The notes beneath the pieces are model-generated. The model was not told where the DNA came from. It was given only the letters and a program-made list of their open reading frames with translations, and made no database searches. Positions 17,932 through 25,510 of a stretch of DNA of 37,500 nucleotides are shown here, piece by piece. Origin of the DNA: Rhodoferax sp. (GTDB lineage: Bacteria; Pseudomonadota; Gammaproteobacteria; Burkholderiales; Burkholderiaceae_C). Position 1 is the first letter of the stretch; each line of letters opens with the position of its first letter. The stretch is taken from NCBI GenBank assembly GCA_018061265.1, contig JAGOUM010000026.1, forward strand, positions 1 to 37,500. The letters are read 5' to 3'. A program made the translations under genes and the position numbers.

Positions 17932-19611
17932 TCAGACAAAAGCACTTTCCTTGGACTGCGAAAACCGCATCACCACGTAGACACAGATTCCCGAACTCAG
18001 CAGCAGAATCGTTGACAAGGCTGCTGCGATACCAAACTCACCATCCAGCACGGCGTTGTAGACCTTCACCGGCATGGTGGTGGTACCCCCCGTATAAAGC
18101 AGCAAAGTGGATGACAGTTCGTTGATGGCGGTGATAAAACTCATCATGGCACCCGCCACCACACCGGGCAGCATCAGTGGCACGGTCACCTTGAGAAACG
18201 CCTTGAAGGGCGAAGCACCCAGGCTGATGGCGGCCTCCTCGATGGAAGGTTTGATCTGGCGCAACACCGCGCTGGTGGCGCGCACGCCATAAGGCAGACG
18301 CCGGATAAAAAGGATCAGCACGATGATGCTGGCGGTACCCACCAGATCAAAGAGCCCGGTGTTGAATGTGAGCAAGAATCCGATCGCCATCACCACACCC
18401 GGCACCACGTACGGCACCATCAAAACGGAGTCAAGCAAACCCGAGAGCGCAGACTCGCGTCGCACAATGATGTAGGACAGCAACCCGCCCACCAGCGTGA
18501 TCATCAGTGTGGCCAGCAGTGAGAACTTGAAGGTATTGGTGATCACATCGGGTACCTCGCGGATCACACGGGCATAACTGTTGAGCCCGAAGCCACCACT
18601 GAAAACAGGCCCGCTGGTTTGCAGAAAGGAGGTGTAAATCACCACCGCAATCGGTAGTGTGGCCAGCGCCACAATGCCATAACACAGGCCATGCACCAGC
18701 CAGGAATATCCGCCGCTCAAGGTCTTTGGCACGGTCAGGTTGGTCAGTGAACCGGCGTAACGGCGCTTGTTGATCAGGTAGCGCTGTAGAAAAACCGCCA
18801 TCATCGAAATCACGATCATCAACATCGAGATACTGACTGCCATGGTGGGTGGCCCGCCCATTTCGGAGGTGTACTGGTTGTACGCAATCGTGGACAGGGT
18901 ACGCAGGTCACGCCCGATGATAGAAGGTGTGCCAAAGTCTGCAATCGACAGCACAAAACACAAAATGGCCCCGGAACTGGTGGCCGGGAAAACCAGCGGC
19001 AAGGTAATTTTGTAGAACCGCTGCCAACGGCTACAACCCAGATTTTCGGCCGCTTCCTCAAATGAACGATTAATGTTGCGCAGCGCGCTTTCAGTCATCA
19101 AATAGACAAAGGGAAAGAACTTCAGGCTGAACACCAGGATGATGCCATGCAGCCCATAAATGGTCGGCAATGCAATCCCGATACTTTTCAACTGCTGGGT
19201 CAGCCATCCGTTATTCCCTGCCACCACGACCCAGGAATAAGCACCGATGAACGGTGGCGAGACCAGTGCCAAAACAGCCAGGGTGGCAATGATGCTGCGC
19301 CCCTTGATGACATATCGCGCGGTGAAATAGGCCAGCGGCACCCCGAGCAAACACGCCCCGACCATGCCGCCCACGCCAATGATCACGGTGTTTTTCAGTG
19401 CGCCGAGGTAGTAGTGATGGGTGAGTACCTTGAGGTAATTGTCCAGCGTAAAACCCTGGGTCTGCGGGTCCAGAAAACCCATTTGCAGGACCTGCACGAT
19501 TGGCCATACCAGCAGCAAGCCCACCACCAACACAGCCAGCACCATGACGCCAGACCAGAAATCAAGCCGCACCCGGCCCTGCTGGTGCCATCTGGCCGAT
19601 GTGCGCATCAT
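17932..19611 (-). CDS. ABC importer permease, two fused MetI-like domains
   Basis: A 559-residue inner-membrane permease with about twelve TM helices in two homologous halves. Each half carries an EAA loop: EEAAENLGCSRWQRFYKITLP (mid first half) and EEAAISLGASPFKAFLKVTVP (second half), which dock onto the ATPase. Fused double permeases of this size occur in ferric-iron (FbpB/AfuB) and putative 2-aminoethylphosphonate (PhnU-type) importers. The start overlaps the ATPase stop by four bases (ATGA at 19611-19608), so they are translationally coupled. Last gene of the operon. Confidence 0.9.
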   Translation of the reverse strand: MMRTSARWHQQGRVRLDFWSGVMVLAVLVVGLLLVWPIVQVLQMGFLDPQTQGFTLDNYLKVLTHHYYLGALKNTVIIGVGGMVGACLLGVPLAYFTARYVIKGRSIIATLAVLALVSPPFIGAYSWVVVAGNNGWLTQQLKSIGIALPTIYGLHGIILVFSLKFFPFVYLMTESALRNINRSFEEAAENLGCSRWQRFYKITLPLVFPATSSGAILCFVLSIADFGTPSIIGRDLRTLSTIAYNQYTSEMGGPPTMAVSISMLMIVISMMAVFLQRYLINKRRYAGSLTNLTVPKTLSGGYSWLVHGLCYGIVALATLPIAVVIYTSFLQTSGPVFSGGFGLNSYARVIREVPDVITNTFKFSLLATLMITLVGGLLSYIIVRRESALSGLLDSVLMVPYVVPGVVMAIGFLLTFNTGLFDLVGTASIIVLILFIRRLPYGVRATSAVLRQIKPSIEEAAISLGASPFKAFLKVTVPLMLPGVVAGAMMSFITAINELSSTLLLYTGGTTTMPVKVYNAVLDGEFGIAAALSTILLLSSGICVYVVMRFSQSKESAFV

Positions 19612-20693
19612 GACAGCCGCATCCCGGCGGGGCCGTCGACAAAATACAGAATGTCGCTGACGCTTACCCCGAACCTGACGGGCTGGCCAATCTTCAGCGC
19701 CATCATGGATTCATCGGGCGTGACCAGTGCGTCGAGCAGCCCGTGGCCTGTTACCTCGATCGCCAGTTGCAACTCACGGCCGGTAAACATGGCTTGGCGG
19801 ATAACGCCGTCAGCACTCAGGCATGGCCGTGGCGACAGCTGACTAAGTTTCAGGTTCTCCGGGCGGATGGCGGCCACACAATTCCCTGACGCCACGCCAG
19901 CCTGAACATTTGATGGCAAATCAATGGTTTGCCCCAGCAACTGGGTGCACCCCACTGCATCGCGATGCACGGGAACAAAGTTGTTTGCGCCAACAAACGC
20001 GGCGACAAATCGGTTGGCTGGCCGGTTGTAAACCTCCCAAGGCGCACCAACCTGTTGCACGATGCCGTCGTGCATGACACACACCTGATCGGAGATGGAC
20101 AAGGCTTCTTCCTGATCATGGGTGACGTACACCGTGGTGATGCCAAAAGATTGCTGCAAGGCCCGGATGTCGCGTCGCAAATCCACCCGCAGTTTGGCAT
20201 CCAGATTGGACAGGGGTTCATCCATCAGCAAAACCTTGGGCCGGATCACCAGCGCACGCGCCAGACCCACCCGTTGCTGCTGCCCTCCGCTGAGCTGGTG
20301 TGGCATGCGCTGGGCATGCTGCTCAAGTTGCACCGTTTGCAGAATCTCGCCAACACGCTTGCGAATGTCGGCGCTGGTGACTTTCTGCTGCACCAGGCCA
20401 AAGGCCACATTGTCAAAAACGCTCAGGTGCGGAAACACCGCGTAATCCTGAAACACCATGCCAACATGGCGCTGATTGGCACCGAGTTGGCCAATCGACT
20501 GCCCGTCCACCAGAATGTCACCCGCGTCCTGCTGGTGAAAACCAGCAATCGCCCGCAACAGTGTGGTTTTGCCACAGCCACTGGGGCCAAGCAGCGTAAA
20601 AAAAGCCCCGCTCGGAATGCTCAGATTGACGTCTTTTAGCGCCAGGTGGCTGCCGTAAGCTTTCCTGATGTTTTTTAGTTCAACCTGAGACAT
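19608..20693 (-). CDS. ABC importer ATP-binding protein (FbpC/PhnT-like)
   Basis: A 361-residue ATPase: Walker A GPSGCGKTT (about 36-44), Q-loop FQDYAVFPHLS, signature LSGGQQQR (about 137), Walker B VLLMDEPLSNLD (about 157) and the switch His in VTHDQEEA. A C-terminal TOBE-type domain (about 240-361) follows, as in the ferric iron/putrescine/aminoethylphosphonate class. It energises the coupled permease gene directly downstream. The start is ATG 20693, 27 bases past the binding-protein stop. Confidence 0.92.
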   Translation of the reverse strand: MSQVELKNIRKAYGSHLALKDVNLSIPSGAFFTLLGPSGCGKTTLLRAIAGFHQQDAGDILVDGQSIGQLGANQRHVGMVFQDYAVFPHLSVFDNVAFGLVQQKVTSADIRKRVGEILQTVQLEQHAQRMPHQLSGGQQQRVGLARALVIRPKVLLMDEPLSNLDAKLRVDLRRDIRALQQSFGITTVYVTHDQEEALSISDQVCVMHDGIVQQVGAPWEVYNRPANRFVAAFVGANNFVPVHRDAVGCTQLLGQTIDLPSNVQAGVASGNCVAAIRPENLKLSQLSPRPCLSADGVIRQAMFTGRELQLAIEVTGHGLLDALVTPDESMMALKIGQPVRFGVSVSDILYFVDGPAGMRLS

Positions 20694-20720
20694 AAATCAA
20701 TCACAGAGGCCTTCAATGGC

Positions 20721-21701
20721 TTATTTCTTGTTCAACAACATTTCGTTAAATTTGGCCAGAATCCGCGCTCGGTTGGCACCGGCCCAGTCGTCGTTGTACT
20801 TGTACACATTGATTTTGTTCAGCGGCGTCAAAGGATTTTTTGACACCACATCGCTGCGGACGGTTCGCCGACCAACACCATCGAGGATCTCCTGGGCTTC
20901 ACGCGAAAGCATGAAGTTGATAAAGGCTTTGCCACCCTCTGCGTTGGCAGGTGTAGCGGTCAGTGCCATCGAGTCTGCCAGTGCCGAAGTACCGTCGGTC
21001 GGGTAAAGAATTTCGACCGGGCCACCACCAGCCTTGAATTTCAGTAATGTGTCCTCGTTGGACAGCCCGATCAGTGCCTCACCATCGTTGACAAACTTGG
21101 ACACCGCTCCCGAACTGTTGGACAACACGGTGTTATCAAGAATCTTGCTGTAGACGTCCCAGCCTTTTTCTTCACCATAAATCTGCAGGATCAGTGCCAG
21201 CTGGATAAACGCCGAACCCGACTTGTCGGGGCGTCCGGCTGAAATTTTGCCTTTGTACATCGGGTTACCGAGATCAACCCAGGTCTTGGGGTACTGCGCC
21301 GGTGTGAGTTGTTTGGTGTTGACACCAAACGAATTGGCCACAGCGGTAAAGGGTACCGCCGCGTCATTGACCTTGAAAACGCTGGACAGATACTTCACGT
21401 TATCCGGCGTGAACTTGGAAAACAGTGCCGAGTTGGCCTCGATCACCTCGGTCGATACGCTAAACAACACATCAGCGGCCTGACGCCCTTTCTCTGCTTT
21501 CAGGCGATTGATCAAGTCACCGGAGCCCCCCTTGATGAGTTCGACCTTGACGTTGGCACTTTTTTCGAAAGCCGGGATCACGTTGTCAAGCAGGTCTTGC
21601 GGCGCCGCGGTGTAAATGGTCACCTTGCCTTGAGCCAGAACCTGTGTGGCCAGCAAAGAGCCAACGGCCAGCATGGCCAGAAATCTGCGTGTTATCTTCA
21701 T
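20721..21701 (-). CDS. ABC importer periplasmic substrate-binding protein, substrate unresolved
   Basis: A 326-residue binding protein with a signal peptide (MKITRRFLAMLAVGS..., cleaved after VLA) and an extracellular solute-binding fold beginning GKVTIYTAAPQDLLDNVIPAF. The closest families by reading are the ferric-iron binders (FbpA/AfuA) and the putative 2-aminoethylphosphonate binders. The adjacent Tyr-Tyr pair that holds iron in FbpA is not present anywhere, while Ser/Gly-rich pocket-like segments (KGGSGDL, DKSGSAF, NSSGAV) fit an anion such as a phosphonate or phosphate ester. An excellent AAAGGAGAT precedes the ATG. A PHO-box-like site lies upstream. First gene of the operon. Confidence 0.85.
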   Translation of the reverse strand: MKITRRFLAMLAVGSLLATQVLAQGKVTIYTAAPQDLLDNVIPAFEKSANVKVELIKGGSGDLINRLKAEKGRQAADVLFSVSTEVIEANSALFSKFTPDNVKYLSSVFKVNDAAVPFTAVANSFGVNTKQLTPAQYPKTWVDLGNPMYKGKISAGRPDKSGSAFIQLALILQIYGEEKGWDVYSKILDNTVLSNSSGAVSKFVNDGEALIGLSNEDTLLKFKAGGGPVEILYPTDGTSALADSMALTATPANAEGGKAFINFMLSREAQEILDGVGRRTVRSDVVSKNPLTPLNKINVYKYNDDWAGANRARILAKFNEMLLNKK

Positions 21702-21724
21702 TTGGGGATCTCCTTTGGGTAAAA

Positions 21725-21746
21725 ATTTATTTCAGCTGTGTGACAG
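21725..21746 (-). promoter_or_regulatory. PHO-box-like direct repeat upstream of the ABC importer operon
   Basis: On the minus strand CTGTCAC (21746-21740) is followed at an 11-base step by CTGAAAT (21735-21729) and an AT-rich tail. The PhoB box is two CTGTCAT half-sites at 11-base spacing; matches are 6 of 7 and 5 of 7. The site is about 25 bases upstream of the binding-protein start. It suggests phosphate-starvation control but could be chance. Confidence 0.3.
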
Positions 21747-21823
21747 GATTTTGACTGAAACCGAGGCCATCTCGGGCGCATCGCGTCCAAAACATGTGCA
21801 GATAAACCCTGACTGCTCAAGCA

Positions 21824-22774
21824 TCAGCGCCAAAGATGAGCGGGATAGGCGCCTTCGCGGATCAGGTGCTCAATATTGCGGCGACAAATCTGCTGATCCT
21901 GAGCATAGGTGACACCAAACCAGTGCGATTTGGCACTCAGCACGTGGCACTCGGCCCGCCCGGACGTGATCAGCTTGCTCACCACTGTGGGGATGTAACA
22001 CTCGGCGCGAAGGTCATCAACATTCGCTCGCAGAAATTCCACAAACCCCTGCTGCAAGTCTGGTATCAACTGGGGAGAAAATCCCCAAAAGTTCATCGAT
22101 GCCGGGACCTGTGGCGCGATGCTGACAGTCTGGCCCGTCAGTGTGCGCCCGGTACAGGTGTCGTTTGCGCCCAGTTGAATGTCAACCACTTCTGCAACCG
22201 CTTCCAGCAGACCGTTGTTCACAGTGCAAATTCCACGGTTCACACCACCATGGTCTGACAGCGTATGACTCAACTCGTATGCGACCATACTGCAGGACCG
22301 AGCGGGTCTGGCGGCGTTCAGCCATTGACGGTGGTGGCGTGCCATGGCCTGATACGCGGCCTGCCCATAGAAGTCATCGGCATTCACAACGGCAAAATAG
22401 CCATCCAGATGTTGCCTTGCCGCCAATACCGCGTGCAGAGTACCCCACGGCTTGGTGCGTCCCAACGGCCATACAAACCCTGCGGGCAAATCGTGCGGAT
22501 CCTGAAAAACACAGCTGACATCCACATCTCTGGTGTATCTGGCGAGCACCTGACGTTCAAAAAGTGCGGCAAAGTCGCGTCGAATGACAAAAACGATGCG
22601 ATCAAATCCGGCCCGTAAAGCGTCGTAGACCGAGTAGTCAAGAATTGATTCGCCATGGGGACCCATCGCATCCATCTGCTTGAGCCCGCCGTAGCGCGAC
22701 CCCAACCCTGCAGCCAGCACCAGCAGGCTCAGGCGGTCAGAGCGCAATGCTGGGCTTGGGATGTCGCCAGACAT
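21824..22774 (-). CDS. Nucleotidyltransferase family protein
   Basis: A 316-residue protein with the sugar-phosphate nucleotidyltransferase fold. The N-terminal LLVLAAGLGSRYGGLKQ is the nucleotide-binding loop with its Lys, followed by MGPHGESILDYS; the metal-binding Asp lies in FAVVNADDFYG. Proteins of this kind activate sugar phosphates with CTP, UTP or GTP, but no specific sugar can be assigned. The start abuts the stop of the thioesterase gene (TGA then ATG), implying one transcript. It is separated from the polysaccharide cluster by about 10 kb. Confidence 0.8.
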   Translation of the reverse strand: MSGDIPSPALRSDRLSLLVLAAGLGSRYGGLKQMDAMGPHGESILDYSVYDALRAGFDRIVFVIRRDFAALFERQVLARYTRDVDVSCVFQDPHDLPAGFVWPLGRTKPWGTLHAVLAARQHLDGYFAVVNADDFYGQAAYQAMARHHRQWLNAARPARSCSMVAYELSHTLSDHGGVNRGICTVNNGLLEAVAEVVDIQLGANDTCTGRTLTGQTVSIAPQVPASMNFWGFSPQLIPDLQQGFVEFLRANVDDLRAECYIPTVVSKLITSGRAECHVLSAKSHWFGVTYAQDQQICRRNIEHLIREGAYPAHLWR

Positions 22775-23263
22775 TCAGGAAACGATGTAGGCCCCTGCTC
22801 CGGTGGAGAGCAGTTTGCCATCCGCCCCCAAAAACTCCATCCGGGTGGAGGCCACACGTGACCCCAGCCGCATCACCTCGGCACGCAGATCGAACCGCTC
22901 GCCTATGCCGGGACGCAGGTAATCGACACGCAGATCGATGGTGCCCAGCTTCGAGAAGCGCTGTAGCCGCTGCGCAGGCGGTTCGTCCATATGACGTGCA
23001 CCGATGGCAGCCATCACGGCTAGGCCGCCCATGGCATCCAGTCCGGCACTGATGACACCACCATGAACTCGGTTGTAGGAAAAATGGCCAACCAGATCGT
23101 TTCGCATGGCAATGCTGGCGCAAACATGGTCGGGCTGCAACTCGGTGATCTTTAGTCCGAGCAGGTGGTTAAAGACGATCAGTTCCTCAAAGACCTTTTT
23201 AAGCCCGCTTATAAACTCTTCTTCAAACACAACCGGCGTGGACTTGGCGTTCTGGTGAGGCAT
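22775..23263 (-). CDS. Hotdog-fold thioesterase (PaaI/YigI-like)
   Basis: A 162-residue protein of the hotdog thioesterase superfamily. The block VGHFSYNRVHGGVISAGLDAMGG matches the HGG...D core of PaaI/YigI-type acyl-CoA thioesterases, and the C-terminal half has the strand pattern LRVDYLRPG...LRAEVMRLGSRVA. It would hydrolyse medium- or long-chain or aryl acyl-CoA, which suits its position beside the beta-oxidation genes. It is followed with no gap by the nucleotidyltransferase gene. Repeat copy 3 separates it from the enoyl-CoA gene. Confidence 0.82.
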   Translation of the reverse strand: MPHQNAKSTPVVFEEEFISGLKKVFEELIVFNHLLGLKITELQPDHVCASIAMRNDLVGHFSYNRVHGGVISAGLDAMGGLAVMAAIGARHMDEPPAQRLQRFSKLGTIDLRVDYLRPGIGERFDLRAEVMRLGSRVASTRMEFLGADGKLLSTGAGAYIVS

Positions 23264-23281
23264 CTAGACTACCAACTTTAT

Positions 23282-23315
23282 AGCTAATGAGGCAAACAGC
23301 AAAAGCGCTGGAGCC
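23282..23315 (+). repeat. 34-base dispersed palindromic repeat, copy 3
   Basis: Lies between the enoyl-CoA gene stop (23325) and the thioesterase start (23263). It begins AGCTAATGAGGC and ends AAAAGCGCTGGAGCC. This copy forms an 8-bp perfect stem (AATGAGGC with GCCTCATT) plus an inner CAGC/GCTG pairing. No T-run follows on either strand, so it is not a standard terminator, though it could stabilise the 3' end of the beta-oxidation transcript. Confidence 0.75.
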
Positions 23316-23324
23316 TCATTTTAC

Positions 23325-24089
23325 TTATAACTTGGAGAAATCAGGCAATCGTTTGGCCATGAAGGCACCAAACGCCTCACGGGCGGCTGGCTCGCCCAGC
23401 ATCCGGCCAAATACCACCCCCTCGTCAGCCATCCGCTGTGCGACGGCCTCGGTCTGACCCATCTTCAGAAAGCGCTTGGTCTGAATTAGCGAACTCATGG
23501 GTTTGGCCGCCAGTTTGCGCGCTTGCTGTTGCGCCAACGCATTCACCTCACTTGGCGGCACGATGCGACTCACCAAACCCATCTCCAGCGCGGCCTCGGC
23601 CATGAAAGGTTCCCCGAGCAACAAGGCTTCGGCGGCACGGCCATATCCCATGCGCTGCGGCGCAAGCAGACTCGATGCCGCCTCTGGGCACAGACCAAGA
23701 TTGACAAAGGGCATGGAAAACGCCGCGTTGTCACCGGCATAGACCAGATCACAGTGAAACAACAGGGTTGTCCCAATGCCGACAGCCGGGCCACACACCG
23801 CAGCCAACAGCGGTTTGCGTAATGCGGCCATGGCGCGCATAAAACGAAACACCGGCACATCCAACGACAGCGGCGGGTTTTGTAAAAAGTCGGCAATATC
23901 GTTGCCTGCGCTAAACACCGTCTCATGCCCCTGCAGGACCACCACTCGGACAGCCTCGTCGTCCTGCGCCTGCTCCAGCGCGAGAGCCATGTCGGCATAC
24001 ATCGCTGCAGTGAACGAGTTTTTTTTATCAATGCGGTTGAAGGTGATGGTCATCACCTGGGCGTTGGTATCAATCAGTAAGTCAGCCAT
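23325..24089 (-). CDS. Enoyl-CoA hydratase/isomerase family protein, probably an isomerase
   Basis: A 254-residue crotonase-fold protein. The oxyanion hole is formed by the VFSAGNDIADF region and the AVCGPAVGIGTT loop. The catalytic Glu in GLCPEAASS (equivalent of Glu164 of rat crotonase) is present, but the first hydratase Glu (in the usual GGGCEL block) is replaced, the segment reading VGIGTTLLFHCD. One Glu is the arrangement of delta3-delta2-enoyl-CoA isomerases, needed for oxidation of unsaturated fatty acids; a hydratase role is less likely. It starts 28 bases past the thiolase stop, at the distal end of the operon. Confidence 0.85.
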   Translation of the reverse strand: MADLLIDTNAQVMTITFNRIDKKNSFTAAMYADMALALEQAQDDEAVRVVVLQGHETVFSAGNDIADFLQNPPLSLDVPVFRFMRAMAALRKPLLAAVCGPAVGIGTTLLFHCDLVYAGDNAAFSMPFVNLGLCPEAASSLLAPQRMGYGRAAEALLLGEPFMAEAALEMGLVSRIVPPSEVNALAQQQARKLAAKPMSSLIQTKRFLKMGQTEAVAQRMADEGVVFGRMLGEPAAREAFGAFMAKRLPDFSKL

Positions 24090-24117
24090 GCAGCATCCCG
24101 GTTTTGGTCAAGTCAGA

Positions 24118-25311
24118 TCAAACCCGCTCAAAAATGCCGGCGGCACCCTGGCCCATGCCAATACACATGGAGACCATGCCGTATTTGAGCTGGCGACGCT
24201 TCAGTCCATGCACCAGCGTTGCAGCCCGGATGGCGCCAGTTGCACCGAGCGGGTGACCCAAGGCAATCGCCCCACCGATGGGGTTGACTTTGGCCGGGTC
24301 CAGCCCGAGGGTGTTCATGACCGCCAGCGACTGTGCCGCAAAGGCTTCATTGAGCTCGATCCAGTCGAGCGCGTCTTGTGTCAGACCGGCGTTTTTTAAT
24401 GCAGCCGGAATCGCCTCGACCGGACCAATACCCATCAGGTGCGGCGGCACACCGCGGGCGGCAAAGCTCACAAACCGCGCCATTGGCGTTAATCCGTACT
24501 GTTTAAGCGCCTTCTCACTCACCAGCAACAAGGCGCCAGCACCATCACTGGTTTGTGAACTGTTGCCGGCAGTGACCGAGCCGCGCGCGGCAAACGGAGT
24601 CTTGAGTTTGCCAAGCCCTTCAAGACTGGTGTCGGCGCGTGCACCTTCGTCCATATTGACGGTGTGTCTTCTTTCAGTCACGCCACCACTGAGCAGATCA
24701 GGGCTGCGGTCAATCACCTCAATCGCGGTCATTTCGTCGGCAAACTCACCGGCTGCCTGCGCTGCGAGTGCGCGTTGGTGTGACTGCAATCCAAAGGCGT
24801 CCTGCGCCTCGCGGCTGACCTTGTACTGTTGGGCCACTTTTTCGGCAGTCAGCCCCATCCCGTAGGCGATGCCGACATCATCATTGGCAAAAATTGATGG
24901 TGACAGCGAGGGGGTGTTGCCCATCATCGGCACCATGCTCATGCTTTCTGTGCCTGCAGCAATCATCACATCGGCCTCGCCAACCCGGATGCGATCGGCC
25001 GCCATCTGGATGGCACTCAAGCCCGAGGCGCAAAAGCGGTTGACCGTGATGCCGCCCACACTGACCGGCAGCCCGGCCAGTACGGCGGCAATACGCGCCA
25101 CATTCAGACCCTGCGCACCTTCCGGGATGGCGCAACCACAGATCACGTCTTCGATGGCAGACTTGTCCAGCCCGGGCGCCTGGGCCAACAGTGACTGCAG
25201 CACCTTGACCAGCAAGTCATCCGGGCGGGTATTGCGGAAAAACCCGCGGTGCGACTTGCCAATGGGCGAGCGCGTGGCGGCAACGATGTAGGCGTCTTGA
25301 ATTTGTTTCAT
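24118..25311 (-). CDS. Acetyl-CoA C-acyltransferase (thiolase)
   Basis: A 397-residue class II thiolase that cleaves 3-ketoacyl-CoA to acetyl-CoA and a shortened acyl-CoA. The acylated Cys94 (NRFCASGLSAIQ), the catalytic His in GGAIALGHPLGATGA and the second Cys in MCIGMGQG are all present, with the NEAFAAQ block between. It acts with the fused dehydrogenase/hydratase encoded upstream, as in FadB-FadA or FadN-FadA pairs. The ATG is preceded by AAAGATTCCT, a weak ribosome site. An unusual 199-base gap with a large inverted repeat separates it from the upstream gene. Confidence 0.94.
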   Translation of the reverse strand: MKQIQDAYIVAATRSPIGKSHRGFFRNTRPDDLLVKVLQSLLAQAPGLDKSAIEDVICGCAIPEGAQGLNVARIAAVLAGLPVSVGGITVNRFCASGLSAIQMAADRIRVGEADVMIAAGTESMSMVPMMGNTPSLSPSIFANDDVGIAYGMGLTAEKVAQQYKVSREAQDAFGLQSHQRALAAQAAGEFADEMTAIEVIDRSPDLLSGGVTERRHTVNMDEGARADTSLEGLGKLKTPFAARGSVTAGNSSQTSDGAGALLLVSEKALKQYGLTPMARFVSFAARGVPPHLMGIGPVEAIPAALKNAGLTQDALDWIELNEAFAAQSLAVMNTLGLDPAKVNPIGGAIALGHPLGATGAIRAATLVHGLKRRQLKYGMVSMCIGMGQGAAGIFERV

Positions 25312-25363
25312 AGGAATCTTTCAGGGCAATTCTTGAATTAGCTGTGTTTGTGAGGGTTAGCTC

Positions 25364-25510
25364 AGTTCGTGGTTGAGCAAGCGTCGCGAGGAGTCGTCAG
25401 GCCAGGCGCGGGTGCCCGAAAACAACCGGAGCGTACTTCTGTACGTGAGGATTGTTTTGGGGCTGCAACGACGCATGGCGGCTCCGCAGTAGCTTGATGA
25501 GCCACGAACT
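25364..25510. repeat. 147-bp imperfect inverted repeat with nested hairpins
   Basis: The outer arms, 25364-25382 and 25492-25510, match at 16 of 19 positions when inverted. A second paired block is 25390-25402 with 25473-25485 (10 of 13, two differences being U-G wobbles on the plus strand). The core is aaaacaa (25419-25425) with ttgtttt (25452-25458) around a perfect CGTAC-TTCT-GTACG hairpin (25432-25445). Pairing is nearly in register throughout, so the whole region can fold as one long rod. The right arm ends on the last base of the stop codon of the upstream gene. It may be a non-autonomous repeat element or a structured RNA. Confidence 0.7.

Noticed and set aside
17895-17948. AAAGTGC/GCACTTT inverted pair between yciA and the permease gene as a bidirectional terminator
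   Set aside because: The loop of about 40 bases is too large and no T-run follows the stem.
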